A DNA stretch of 64,000 nt from positions 496,001 to 560,000 of the forward strand of contig AP026153.1 in the NCBI GenBank assembly GCA_030295235.1, written 5' to 3'. Below, in pieces: positions 44,880 through 55,424 of the stretch. Source of the stretch: Fistulifera solaris (lineage: Eukaryota; Bacillariophyta; Bacillariophyceae; Naviculales; Stauroneidaceae). How positions within the stretch are numbered: the stretch's first letter is position 1; each line of letters begins with the position of its first letter. The notes below the pieces were generated by a model that saw only the letters and a program-made list of their open reading frames with translations, was not told the origin of the DNA and did not search any database. The position numbers and the translations under genes were made by a program.

Positions 44880-45284
44880 ATGGAGAAGATAAACCCTGCC
44901 ACAGCGGCGATGGAAGCGTTTCTTCTATCGCTCGAAGAGCCACCTCAAGCAAGACGAAGTGGAAGAAGAGACGAGACCAAGGTACATGAAACCATTCCAC
45001 ACCTTTCTGACTTTCCATCACTCGAATGGTTCTTCGAAGACTTTACCACCAGTTATTCTACGTCGGATATCTTGACCTCGATCCAGATTTCTCGGAGTGA
45101 CACCGCTTTGGTCCGATGCTATGCCGTTCGAAACAACCTGGCTCGAGCATTCGACTCTCAAATTTCAAAAACCCCGAAGAAAACAGATGTATGGCATCCT
45201 TCGTCGGAAGAGCGACTTTATCAACCATTCGATACGAATACAGCTCATCAGCGGATTCTCCCGGCCTATTCTCATGCCGCCTAG
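44880..45284 (+). CDS. Possible hypothetical protein
   Basis: A 134-residue frame from the ATG at 44880 (MEKINPATAAMEAFLLSLEE). It has an amphipathic N-terminal helix and a Ser/Thr-rich middle (FFEDFTTSYSTSDILTSIQI), with no known domain. It lies ~105 bp from the convergent ABC transporter gene. It could be a small gene or the remains of a larger one; evidence is composition and length only. Confidence 0.33.
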   Translation: MEKINPATAAMEAFLLSLEEPPQARRSGRRDETKVHETIPHLSDFPSLEWFFEDFTTSYSTSDILTSIQISRSDTALVRCYAVRNNLARAFDSQISKTPKKTDVWHPSSEERLYQPFDTNTAHQRILPAYSHAA

Positions 45285-45388
45285 ATCGCATTCGATGCTC
45301 GCCTTGCACACTTTTGCAAAAGCACCTTATTTTAAGGTGGCAGATATGGTGATTTTAAACTTAAGCCATTTGCATTTTATTATACACT

Positions 45389-47955
45389 TTATGGAGAGCT
45401 ACTTAAACTCGATTGGCTGCTAGAAGTATGAAGTTGCATGTTCCACATATCAGCGTATAAGCCTTGCTTTTCCATCAATTCATCGTGTGTACCTATTTCC
45501 GCTGCTACTCCATCTTTCAAGACAACAATCTGGTCCGCATTTCGAATCGTCCCTAAACGGTGCGCAATTACCAATACGGTACGATGCTGACCAAGTCGGT
45601 CTAGCGCTTCTTGCACGGACTTTTCGGTCAAAGTATCCAAGGCACTTGTCGCCTCGTCCAATAAAACAAAGTCGGGGTTCTTCAACAGACACCGAGCAAT
45701 TGCGACGCGCTGCTTCTCACCTCCGCTCAACTTTAGTCCACGGTCACCGACAAGTGTGTCCCATTTCTCAGAAAGTGACTCAATGAAAGGCAGTAGTTGT
45801 GCGTCAGTTGCTGCTTGGATCAATTGTTCTCGGGTCGCATCTCGCGAGCCGTACAGGATGTTTGCTTCCAACGTGTCGTTGAACAAGCTTGCAGCCTGTG
45901 GCACTACCCCATAGCTCCTCTCAAAGAATGTTGCGTCACCGTTCGAACATCGACTCCATTCACTTTCACGGCTCCACCCAGCGTGTCATAGAAACGAAAT
46001 AGTAAGCGACTTATGGTTGTTTTACCCGCACCTGTCGGTCCTACAATTGCGGTTGTTGTGCCCCGTTTCATTTGGAACGACAGGCCTTTCAATCCGTTGT
46101 TCGAAGGCTGTGTCGGATAATGAAATGAGACATTATCGAACTCTACAGCGATGTCGGGGGCAGAATCGTTGATTTTCGGTAACTGCAAAGCGTCCGGTGC
46201 ATCCGTGACATCGGGGTTCTCGGCCAGTAATTCGCTCATACTGGTCAAATCGATAAGAGCCATGACAATCGAGTTATAGACACTGCCCAGAAAGTTCAAC
46301 GGACCGAAGAGTTGATTGACAAAGGCGAGAACGGCGATAAAATCACCCACTTGCATCCCGCCGCAATGTGATTCCAAGCAGCACTCGCTCAACATGCTTT
46401 CACAACCTGCTTCTATCAAGCAACAGTCGTGACGCAATTGTATGGCGTGGACGGTCAGAGCAAGAGACGCCGCCATGCACAACTGCAAAATAACTTGTTG
46501 ACTCATGTTCAGAAAGGACAAGCTTGATTGTACGTTCACCGAACCTGCTTGGTAACGAGCCACGGCCTTTGCAAATTGTTCTTTCTCGTAAGCTTCGGCC
46601 GTGAAAAACTTGACCGTTTCGAAATTCATCATACTATCTACGAAACGATTTTCCATTTCATTGTCGCTTTGTACCAGTTGCTTGCGAAACTTCTTACGCC
46701 ACAACGTGACCAGAATAGTCCAAACCGTGTACACGAAGACAAAGTAAAAGACTGTCACAGCCAAAGGCAAAAAGGAAAAGTAGGTGGCGAAAATCAAGCA
46801 CACGGAAATGCATTCCGCCAATGCTGGTAATAGCCATAGGAAGAGATATTTCATCAGCGTATCGCAAGCACTGATCCCTCGCGACATACTGCGTAACACC
46901 AGTCCCATCTTTTTACGCAGGTGCCAGTCCAACGATAATGAATGTAGGTGCCCAAAAGAGGCTACAGCCAACTGAACATAGGCAGCCTGCGCGACCTTCA
47001 AATAAACTAGCGATTGGGCTTCTTTCAAAGCATTTCCCGTCCAGCTGATGACTGCATAACCACACGAGAAATAAATCGCCTTTCGATAATCCGCATGCGC
47101 CAACGCAGTGCTGGCCCATCCCAAAAACAACGGCGATACCAAATTGCAGATTTTCGAACCGGCGACACAGACCCACGTAACCACCGCACGCGAGCGATTC
47201 ATCAACGCCGTGCTTTCTCCTGTCGCATCGGGCCAAAAGTACGGACGCAACAGTGTCATGAATTGCTGACTGGATAAGACGGACTTCTTGTCACTTTCAT
47301 CGGAGGGCGCGTTGTCGCGAGACCCTTTGAGGCAGCAGGCATCAATCAGCGTCATCACCAATTGTACGGTTGCAGCCCCCACGATGCTCCACGACACCGA
47401 CTTGGCGGAATCATTATTTGTAGCCGCCATGTATTCATATGAAAAAGCCGACCATAATATCCACACGGAGGTAATATGAAAGAAGCGTGCTGTGCGGCCG
47501 TAGCGTTGCTTGAGCGGATCACGCCAGAGGAATAGGACATCCGTGAGTGTGACCAGAAGAGCCGAGAGCAGTAAGAACAGTATCGATTTCGCCGCAGAAA
47601 GAGCACAATCGAAATAAAAGATAGCGATCACAATCCAGGCTATAGTAAAGGCAATCTTGCGCGTCTTGGGCGACATTAAGGACGAATTTGTTGACTCGGA
47701 TGCATCGGATGATAGCAGCGGCCATTCTTCATCATCACTGCTGGACGAAACCTTCCTATCCGTCTTGCTAAGTAAAGGAGAAACAGATCCTTTTTCATTC
47801 TTCGATGATTGTGGCTTGGATTCTTTGACGTCGTCTTCAACCGGTTGACTCGCAACCGCAATCAAATCAATCGACAATCGGACCATTTGCAATGTAGCCG
47901 CCACCATAGCGGCAATAGTAATCCATTCTCCGTCGTCGCTATCCCACGATGACAT
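45389..47955 (-). CDS. ABC half-transporter, ABCB6/HMT1-like (one apparent frameshift)
   Basis: Two frames join if one G is added to the G4 run (plus CCCC 45907-45910), turning ...HSLRGAMG into GAMGVVPQAASLFND. The total is 855 aa. The N-terminal ~290 residues contain several hydrophobic helices, the extra TMD0 typical of ABCB6 and HMT1. A six-helix ABC core (FMTLLRPYFWPDATGE onward) and the nucleotide-binding domain follow. Motifs are Walker A GPTGAGKTTI (~639), signature LSGGEKQR, Walker B FVLLDEATSALD and H-loop IAHRLGT. The C-terminal pattern EIGTHDELMEKQGLYADMW matches ABCB6. Family members transport porphyrins or phytochelatin/glutathione-metal conjugates in mitochondria or vacuoles. 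A link to the HMBS gene 20 kb away is possible only as shared tetrapyrrole theme. Confidence 0.88.
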
Positions 47956-48546
47956 TTTTCTGAAAATTTACAATGAAAATAAAAAGGGGGCAAAGGAAAC
48001 GTCAAGAATGTTTGCGTTTTTGTGATCCTTTCAAAAGGACCATCGCGCACGAAAATAAGATCGAGCAAAATGAACAAAAATGAACGCCAAAGAAAACTAT
48101 AGCGCCAAAGTGTGAGCGGCAAGGCACTTTCGCGTGTTTCACGATCGGGACTCAATCACTCTAGAGTGCTTTAATCACAACGAAAGAATGATTCTCTAGA
48201 CTAGAAATTATTGCGATCTAATGTAAAAGCTATCGTTACTTCACGAAGACGACTCGTGCATTCTTGAGCCTTGTTTCGTGACAGTGGTGCTCGCTCTTCA
48301 TCTGTGTCGGTAACAACCTAGCACAACATAGCAGCTATTCCTACTTTGAATTTCGCCAATTGAGTTGCGTCGCCTTTCTCGGAAGTATTGTAAAAACCTT
48401 GCTGAAGTTTACCAGAGGCAATTGCGTCTTTGGCCAACAAGCTGTGTTAACAGAGGCGAGTACCGGTACTATAGCCCTTCTATCTCGGCTCCTTGGTTTG
48501 ATTCAATCGATCTCACGTGTTTGCCTTCGTACAGTTTTGTAATTCT
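47956..48546. other. Intergenic spacer
   Basis: 591 bp between two minus-strand genes, presumably the promoter of the ABC transporter. Nothing specific recognised. Confidence 0.4.
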
Positions 48547-50090
48547 CTACACCGCGTCTTTTACAAAATCCAAGCGTACTTTCCATTTGTTGATATCGAC
48601 GACGTACAAGCCGTATGATACTAGATAAGACTCAAACATGGCCCCCAGCTTCTCCTCACTGTCACCACTAAAGTCTCCGGTTTCCAAATAGTCATCTTTC
48701 GCGGCAAGAGCCACATCCGTGAGATCAATATATTCCTGTCGTTCGACGGTGATCATTTGTGAAAAAGCTTCGCGTGCCACCACAGTGGAAAACTTGCGAA
48801 AACGTATCTCCTCCCGTAACTCAACTAGTTGCGCTTCCAGATTTCGCAGACGATGGTCCAATTTCTGCTTGTTCTTTTGACGTCTGTAATACTGTAGTCA
48901 CCTCGCTCTTCGACGCTTACTGTCCAGCCTCGTACATGTTGAATATTCATGTCGTATGCTGCCATGTAGGATGCAAATACCTTGGCAAGCTTTCCTTCCT
49001 CCAGATTGACCGCTTGGTTTGGTCTCAAATTGTATTTCCAAGAAGATTTTCCGATTGATGATAAGTTTATGGTGTCATCGTCCCCTGTTATCATTTCCGC
49101 GAACGCCGCGCTGGCTAATGTAGATGCAAACCGCCCATAGTTGACTTCATCACTCATTTCTTTCTCGAGTTCCTCAAGTTCTTTGATGTGCTCTTGCTGC
49201 TTTGACATGGTGCTTTTCACGTGCTTCACATTGAATGCTTGAACAAGTTTCGAGCCAGCTTCGATAGTTTCTGAATCTATTCGCTGAAACCCATAAACTT
49301 CCAGATCTGCCAAAAAATCCGGTCTGGAAATGCTTGCCGGTAATCGAATTCGGCCTTTACGCATCCATTCTATGATATAATGAAACCGATTAGGGTCTCC
49401 ATCTAATCGGACGGGTTTCGAGGTACTATAGCGCTTGAGACACGACCTTGATGGTAGAACCCGTTCTGGAAATGAATCAATAATTTGAGGGTCAATTTCA
49501 AAGGCCTGGTTCTCGACTCTAAATGCTGCCATCGACGGAACTGTAGCTTCGTTTGATCTAGCGATAAATGTCACAAATCCAGATGCTTCTCGTAAAAATT
49601 CCCGAATATGTGAAGCTTGCATGTTGGCAAAGTCAATAGTATCGGCACCCAGCAAAGTGTCGCCTATTCTTAGTGCGGTATCTTCAAAAGGACTCCCCTG
49701 GGCGATTTTCGTCACGCAAACATTTCCGGGAAAGCCTGCTATTGAAAGTTTAAACTTGCCATCCTTTGGCTTTTTCACGGTTATTTCGATAATGTCCTTG
49801 GCTTTGACGGTACGCAATTCCTTTTCCGACCCGTACGCCAACAGAAATTTAAGTTTCCCCGACGCTCGATTTATTATTTCCAGTAGATTGTCTTCATGCA
49901 TTCCGTCAACAGGAATATTAGCTATTCGGAGAACCCGCATGCCTTCCCGGGCGACGTAACCAGAACATCGATCGAAGAGGCCGTCCTCGGTTATTCGTTT
50001 GATGTAAATAAAATTTCCCGAACTCCTCAGTCGGACTCCAGCCTTTTCGGAGGGATGCGACTTCGCCAGCATCACAGGAAGAAACTTCAT
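48547..50090 (-). CDS. PDZ-like / BTB(T1)-like protein with duplicated C-terminal module (one apparent frameshift)
   Basis: Two overlapping frames join if one A is added to the AAAA run (plus TTTT 48875-48878), reading ITDVKKNKQKLDHRLRNLEA, for 514 aa. The N-terminal ~170 residues hold two PDZ-like folds (GMRVLRIANIPVDGM...LLEIINRA, and ITVKKPKDGKFKLSIAGFPG with IGDTLLGAD). Residues ~205-270 resemble the KCTD/T1 BTB domain: SFPERVLPSRSCLKRY, then LDGDPNRFHYIIEWMRKGRI and ISRPDFLADLEVYGF. Two coiled coils each precede a copy of a ~80-residue module with F[A/S]..[L/V]A..AF..MI and I[N/D]L. A scaffold or adaptor is likely, but no function is known. A related single-module gene lies upstream at 50477. 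Confidence 0.7.
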
Positions 50091-50476
50091 CCTGATAGCT
50101 ATGGCGAGAGATAATTACTATTCCTGTTCATGCACATCTCATGTCCATTCGATGATAATGGTTATTGTTCACCATCGTCTCTTTGGTGTTGGTCGGCGAG
50201 CGCTTCTGTTTGTAGTCACTTTCCTACAGTGAGAACGCCGAGGAGCACGAGACGCACGCGAGGTGAACTTAACTGTGATAGTAGATTTCAAGCTTAGCTC
50301 ATAGCGGCACTCGATTTGTTAAATGCCGTATTTTAGCGATATTTTAGCATTGTACTGAAAGATAACCTCAGCTCTAATGGTTTCGGAACCTCAACGTGCT
50401 ATAGCATGATGGGTATAACATTTATTTTTTTCTAAAAAATAAAAAATAAATCATAACCTATCCAAAAGCAATTATT
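50091..50476. other. Intergenic spacer
   Basis: 386 bp between two related minus-strand genes; AT-rich near 50430-50455. Nothing recognised. Confidence 0.35.
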
Positions 50477-51048
50477 TTACACTAATATTTCTTGATGAAC
50501 TGAAAAGCCCAAGTTAAGATTCCAGCTATTGGCTTCTTTGACATAAAGACCAAGTTTGTCAAGCATTAATTCGACGATTTCTTTGAGACGTCCATCGCTA
50601 ACCGTGATATCAGTATCGAATAGATACTCATCGCGCGCATGACGAACAACACCCGAGAGATCTATTATCTCATCATCTCCAGCAAGCATGAACTCTGCGA
50701 AAGCCGCGCGAGCTACTGCCAGAGAAAATTTACGTGAGCGTATTTCTCTCTTCATGGTTTCTAATCTCGACTCAATTTCCAGTTTAGCCCGTTTACTCGA
50801 TCCGCTTCCTTTTTGTCTGAAAAGCTTGATCTTTGTTCTAAGTACACCGCTTCTTCCTCGAGATCTTTTGTGAGTTGTTGTTCTCGCTTAATTGCAACTT
50901 TAACTTGCTTGATCGAATGCAAGGCCTCAGTTCGAGATTCACTGTCACTTTTTAGCGGAACAATGAAATCTATCCTGGAGGAAACGCTTTCCCAGCGGGA
51001 CTTTTCATGGCGATGTTCCGGTTGACTTATCATGTCGGCCGACACCAT
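50477..51048 (-). CDS. Coiled-coil protein paralogous to the C-terminal module of the 48547 gene (one apparent frameshift)
   Basis: Two frames join if one A is added to the A5 run (plus TTTTT 50810-50814), reading SDKKGSGSSKRAKLEIESRL, giving 190 aa. The first half is a Lys/Glu coiled coil (IKREQQLTKDLEEEAVYLEQ). The second half, MKREIRSRKFSLAVARAAFA then DDEIIDLSGVVRHARDEYLF and LMLDKLGLYV, matches both module copies in the downstream gene. It lacks the PDZ-like and BTB parts, so it is either a truncated duplicate or an independent small family member. Confidence 0.6.
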
Positions 51049-51443
51049 GGTTAATTTTAGGTGCAGAAAGCTTGAAAAGATGAGGAACGTTTTGCGCTCA
51101 CAAATTGAAGATCACTGTAGAAGGAATTCAGCACTCGCTAGTCGGTATCTCAAGATAAATGGATTTATCTATGGTTTCGGACCTAATTTCTCGTCAGATA
51201 TGACAAATGAACCTTGCAAGCGATTGTTTTATTTCAATCTTTTGGCTTTCTTTGAAACAATTCTCCCACCTCAACGCACAACGGATGAAAGAAAATAATG
51301 AGGCTAAATAAATCTAAAGGATGTCGTAGCGGGAAATATTTGTTACAAATCCCATAATTTATAGCGCAATGGCCTTTTATCAAAATGATAACGAAGTACA
51401 CTGCGTGGTGTACAATTGTCACTTGCTATGAATATCTACGTCT
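51049..51443. other. Intergenic spacer
   Basis: 395 bp between minus-strand genes. No feature recognised. Confidence 0.35.
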
Positions 51444-53117
51444 TTAGTCTTCTAGGAACTCCGTCATGCTTTTGGCGGAAACGTAAATCGTATCATACAA
51501 CCGGAAGAATTCTTCCTTTGTTACCCAGAAGATGCCATCATCTGCAACCACGTGCTTCAGTTCCTGTTCGATTTGAGGGTACTTTTCCCATCCCGGTCCG
51601 TCGTCATCAAATTCGCCGTTTTCCATCTCGCCTTTTCCCCATGGATTTCTAACTTTGATCATGTCAACGCCTGTACCGGCCACGTTTGTCCTACACTCGA
51701 TAACCGAGTAACCATGATTGTCCACCATTCCTGCTTCTTTCTTGACATCGTTGCTTCGTCCTGCACCCATGATGAAATTGACTTTATCCCAGGCACACAT
51801 TCGCTGGAAGACTTCTTCCAAAGACAACTCTCCCTTGCCGCCGCCACCTTCCTTGGGCCAAGCTCCTGGCCAAACCCCGGCATAGCTGTCGCTAGGTGCG
51901 TTCGTGTACGCCGACCACTTCTTCTTGTTAGGATCGTAGCGCGAAGAACAGTAATACAAATCGGTTTTCGGGTTGTGAAAAATGGTGTACTGTTCTTTGC
52001 AACCGGTCAGGAGAGCCCACGCATGCGTCGCGTGTCCACCCGTAATTTTATCCCAACCACCGCAATGCGCCGCAATGGCCTTTTCCAAATAGCACACCCA
52101 CAGTTCACCATCGGAGGATGGCTTGGAAGACAAGAGCCCCGTCTTGTTCGGATTCGCACATAAACGCTCGTCTACGACAATATCAACTTCGGTCCATGTG
52201 GGTAGATCCCACAATGTAATGGTGTACATATTTGGCTTTTCTCCCGGCATTTTATGCAAATCCTTGGTTTTGCGAAACAGTTTCTTAATGGCACCATCGA
52301 ATTCGGCCAAGGACGAAATACCCGAAAGTAACCAACAATCTCCCACTGCACCTTGTTTGATGTCGGACGGATCGACATTGCCGATGATTTTGAGTTTGGG
52401 ATCATCACAGCATCCCATACCTCGACCCGGCAGCAACGGTTTCGGCAACTTCCGCGCAAAATGCGTAGCCAAGACGGTATCGGTGTACTGATCACGTGCC
52501 GCAGGCGGCAACTCATCGTCGGGCAGTGCCGGCAAGGCCTGATAGTGCTGCATCAAGCAAGTCATCCATCCGTCCGGACCGACATCTTGGGGAGTGTAAT
52601 AAGCCGTACCTTCGCGATGAACAATTTTGTATTGTTGTTGTTTGACCGGCCAATCCAACATGGCCGTCTGGTATTGCAACGAAATGTATTGCCGAGGATT
52701 GGCGTGAAAGTCGGCAATAGCTTCTCGAATGTCTCCTTTCTTTTCCTGAGTCGTTCCAATACTTTCCGCCAAGACCGATCCATTGAATGTGCAACTTGTG
52801 ACTTTCCATTTGCTGGGAATCTCGTTCGGATGCGGAGGAGGAGACGAGGGGGAATCAACTATGGCTGATTCGGGTGTCTCTACTCCTTTGGTTTTCTTGG
52901 AAGAATAGGGGCGATTTTTTGCTGCTTCTGACGAGGAAGCGGATGAAGCCACAGAAGAAGACGAAACCGAAGCAGATGATGCGGAAGAAGCCTCCGAATC
53001 ATCACGGTTCGCCGATGTATCGGGAGGAGAAGAGTTCTTGGCTTCGTTTTCCGTCGGTGAGGACTCCTGTGGAGCTTCCTGTGGCTCGACTTTCGGCTCG
53101 CTCCTGCAATTTCCCAT
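51444..53117 (-). CDS. Calpain-type cysteine protease with acylation signal
   Basis: 557 aa from MGNC at 53117. This start creates an N-myristoylation/palmitoylation motif and follows an in-frame 52-codon leader that lacks coding character. Residues ~5-130 are Ser/Ala/Glu-rich and disordered. The C2 peptidase core follows: the catalytic Cys in QGAVGDCWLLSG, His in MVDNHGYSVIEC and Asn in IKVRNPWGKGEMENG, with the Trp after Asn-Pro. Between them lie WVCYLEKAIAAHCGGWDKI and GGHATHAWALLTGC. No EF-hand or C2-like domain is present after the protease core, so this is an atypical calpain. It probably acts as a membrane-tethered Ca2+-responsive protease. The frame is intact. Confidence 0.92.
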   Translation of the reverse strand: MGNCRSEPKVEPQEAPQESSPTENEAKNSSPPDTSANRDDSEASSASSASVSSSSVASSASSSEAAKNRPYSSKKTKGVETPESAIVDSPSSPPPHPNEIPSKWKVTSCTFNGSVLAESIGTTQEKKGDIREAIADFHANPRQYISLQYQTAMLDWPVKQQQYKIVHREGTAYYTPQDVGPDGWMTCLMQHYQALPALPDDELPPAARDQYTDTVLATHFARKLPKPLLPGRGMGCCDDPKLKIIGNVDPSDIKQGAVGDCWLLSGISSLAEFDGAIKKLFRKTKDLHKMPGEKPNMYTITLWDLPTWTEVDIVVDERLCANPNKTGLLSSKPSSDGELWVCYLEKAIAAHCGGWDKITGGHATHAWALLTGCKEQYTIFHNPKTDLYYCSSRYDPNKKKWSAYTNAPSDSYAGVWPGAWPKEGGGGKGELSLEEVFQRMCAWDKVNFIMGAGRSNDVKKEAGMVDNHGYSVIECRTNVAGTGVDMIKVRNPWGKGEMENGEFDDDGPGWEKYPQIEQELKHVVADDGIFWVTKEEFFRLYDTIYVSAKSMTEFLED

Positions 53118-53636
53118 GACTAGTGCTGTTTGTGTAGCTAATAGGTCTTTTGAGGGAAAAAATAAGGTAAAGGAAAATGATCGTTTCAGGAAAACATCTT
53201 CCGTGCTTTTACGCCTTGCTTCCAAGATGTGGAGGCGAAGAAAAGAATGACCCTTGGCGTGATCTACAGTCATTGTGATATTTGGTACCGTACGACACCG
53301 ATGTTGTTCTACGAATAGTGAGCACGCTATACCGAAAAACCTGCTCCCTAAGGGATAAAATAAAGTTACATACGTACACGTACGTACACGCGCACGTGTG
53401 TGCGGACGTTAAAATTCTGCCTCTCAGTACAAATTTCTACTTAGAGCCTACGGCGAGGCAGAATTTTAACGTCGTTTCAATCTTTGTTTCTTTTGAATTC
53501 GAACAAAAGAATAACGATGAAAGAGAAATAAGGCGTCCGCGATGGCAACGGCAATTGCCTTGCTTTTTGAGGCTCATTCTTGACTGCCTTTTGTGTATAG
53601 GTGACAAAAAATATAGCGTCAAAAGAAAGCACAAAA
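53118..53636. promoter_or_regulatory. Divergent intergenic region with a perfect 19-bp inverted repeat
   Basis: Between the calpain and TLC genes. Arms GACGTTAAAATTCTGCCTC (53405-53423) and its exact reverse complement (53455-53473) are separated by 31 nt. An ACGTACAC-rich stretch lies just upstream (53370-53400). The hairpin could be an RNA structure in the TLC leader or a DNA element. Confidence 0.7.
53405..53473 (+). repeat. Perfect 19-bp stem / 31-nt loop inverted repeat
   Basis: Both arms match over all 19 bases. It lies ~164 bp before the start of the TLC-domain gene. Such stems are rare by chance. Confidence 0.85.
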
Positions 53637-54440
53637 ATGGTGACTGTACGTAAACAAGACAACCTACAGAATGGCGACATTCCTATTCTTCCCACCGTTC
53701 TTATCGGCGCCGGCATGATGCATGCTACATTTTTGTTTCTACAAACACGAGTTCCGTCCTGGAAAGCGGCGAAGGAGTTTTGCATCCATGCAGCAACAGA
53801 GGACTGTCTGCGTCCCGATTTAATGGCCTTTCAATGCATCAGCGGAATGGTCTTTGTCGTCTGCGCGGTTTTGGGAATTTACGCCTGGTACGGAACACGC
53901 TCCTGTCACTCGCAACAACGACTCTTTGCGAAACTTCCAGTAGCACAGTGGTTGACACTCTGGAACTTGACGTATCAGATCTGGGATTTTGGGATTTCGT
54001 TCGTCATTCCGGAATTCAAGCAGCCCATCTTGTTTGCTCATCATGCCGCTGCGGCGACCGTGGCCTATGCCGCTTTGCGTTACAACATGTTGGGATATTA
54101 CGCAATCTTTTTCATGGGGTTATCGGAAGTGTCTTCAATATTTCTCGTCGTCATCGATTTGGGTCGATACATCCCACCCGAACCTGGAACTTTGTACGAC
54201 ACTTTCGTCAATCAAGTGTGTGCACCCTTGTTTGTTGTCACGTTCTTTTACTATCGTGTCATCTTGTGGTGGTATCCCATTACTGTCAACCTTTTAAAAG
54301 ATGTCTCGGATGGACTGAAAAAGTCAAAAACATCGCAATGGGTCATGTACTTGTTGCTGTTGCTCGATGTCCCGATGGGTTTCTTGCAATTGTACTGGAT
54401 GGCACTCATTGTGCAAACATTGCACGCGCAAATGAGTTGA
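53637..54440 (+). CDS. TLC-domain (TRAM/LAG1/CLN8-like) membrane protein
   Basis: 267 aa from the ATG at 53637 (MVTVRKQDN). It has about six or seven hydrophobic helices. The TLC pattern runs from LAVAQ-like VAQWLTLWNLTYQIWDFGIS through ILFAHHAAAATVAYAAL (the conserved His-rich loop) and GLSEVSSIFLVVIDLGRY to the last helices (LFVVTFFYYRVILWWYPITV; VMYLLLLLDVPMGFLQLYWM). TLC proteins include ceramide synthases and lipid regulators. The HH motif is present, but the ceramide-synthase Lag motif is not complete, so a TMEM56/TLCD-like lipid protein is more likely. Frame intact. Confidence 0.82.
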   Translation: MVTVRKQDNLQNGDIPILPTVLIGAGMMHATFLFLQTRVPSWKAAKEFCIHAATEDCLRPDLMAFQCISGMVFVVCAVLGIYAWYGTRSCHSQQRLFAKLPVAQWLTLWNLTYQIWDFGISFVIPEFKQPILFAHHAAAATVAYAALRYNMLGYYAIFFMGLSEVSSIFLVVIDLGRYIPPEPGTLYDTFVNQVCAPLFVVTFFYYRVILWWYPITVNLLKDVSDGLKKSKTSQWVMYLLLLLDVPMGFLQLYWMALIVQTLHAQMS

Positions 54441-54500
54441 AGACTCTGTAATAGACTAGTGATTCCAATACCATGGATATTTCCGTGGTTGTCATTGGAT

Positions 54501-55424
54501 TTAGGCGGCGATATGATTCGCTTTGTAGTCATCCAAGATTTGTCGAGCGACATTGGTAATGTGAGCAAAGCGTTTGGATCCCAAGTGAATACCTCCAAAC
54601 CACCGTGATACAACTACCAACACACCATTTTCGTTGCGTACCGATAATAAGTGAGCCAACCGTGATCCGGCAGCATCTTCGCCATCATCATCATTGTCGT
54701 GTTTCCAGACACCGTCTTGACAAACTCTCCACGCGTACTGATCAATCGTGAAAAACGCGTGAGTACATTTAGTACAGCGAGTCAAGAGGTGCACAAATAG
54801 GGAGTTTGCACGTACCATATTGTGCGTAGCTCGTTGCAGTTTGGTCGAACTCTGCAAGAGTTGAAGTAAAGCAGGCTGTACGTCGGCATCGCTTTGAATG
54901 TTGCATACATGAGCCTGAAATGTTGATTTGCGATCCAACAAAGGCTCACCTGTCATCCACTGGTACGATGGACTCATCAGGTATTCTGTTTTTGTCACTG
55001 CTTCATTCGATGAAAGTCTCATTTCGTCGTCGTCTGGATTCTCGTTGTTCGTGATGTGGTTGCCATCTTCAATGTATTCATTCCAAGCCTGGAGCGCAGC
55101 CGAACAACATGTCAAAGCAGCTTCCATTTGCAATTCGAAACATTCCTGGGCGTGTTGCCGAAAAGCTGTGAGAGCCGCTTCCAAACGTACTTTGTCGTGT
55201 GATGTCGAAGCGCGAAAGGCGGCCAAATGCAAAGGTTCCGTCAACGGATATCCTTCACGCCATTCCAGAACACAAGATACAGTCGGAGAGAATTGAAAGG
55301 TGACTTGAAAAGGAAATTGCAAACGTTCCAATTCGACGTCGTTCATCTGTATTTCGGTGTCAAAGGCTGCCAACAACATTTCTATATCGGCGCGGGCGCG
55401 CTCGAAAGATTCGGAAGAATCCAT
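54501..55424 (-). CDS. IMPACT-like protein (RWD-related region plus UPF0029 domain) with in-frame intron
   Basis: Exons 55424..54816 and 54737..54501 are separated by a 78-bp GT-AG intron that is a multiple of three and stop-free, so the unspliced frame is also open. Splicing joins ATHNM|YAWRV, the conserved IMPACT motif. Without splicing, 26 hydrophobic/Cys residues interrupt it. The C-terminal half is the UPF0029/IMPACT domain: DRKSTFQAHVCNIQ, RATHNMYAWRV, ENGVLVVVSRWFGGIHLGSK and ARQILDDY. The N-terminal ~120 residues are RWD-like (LLAAFDTEIQMND, then WREGYPLTEPLHL). The spliced product is 281 aa. IMPACT/YIH1 proteins bind GCN1 and restrain GCN2 (family knowledge). It is the second RWD-type translation-control gene in this window, after the one at 26047. 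Confidence 0.88.
   Translation of the reverse strand: MDSSESFERARADIEMLLAAFDTEIQMNDVELERLQFPFQVTFQFSPTVSCVLEWREGYPLTEPLHLAAFRASTSHDKVRLEAALTAFRQHAQECFELQMEAALTCCSAALQAWNEYIEDGNHITNNENPDDDEMRLSSNEAVTKTEYLMSPSYQWMTGEPLLDRKSTFQAHVCNIQSDADVQPALLQLLQSSTKLQRATHNMVRANSLFVHLLTRCTKCTHAFFTIDQYAWRVCQDGVWKHDNDDDGEDAAGSRLAHLLSVRNENGVLVVVSRWFGGIHLGSKRFAHITNVARQILDDYKANHIAA

Noticed and set aside
45389-47955. Two separate genes: a membrane protein and a soluble ABC ATPase
   Set aside because: Walker A and the signature motif lie in different frames of one NBD and join with a single G; half-transporter layout is intact.
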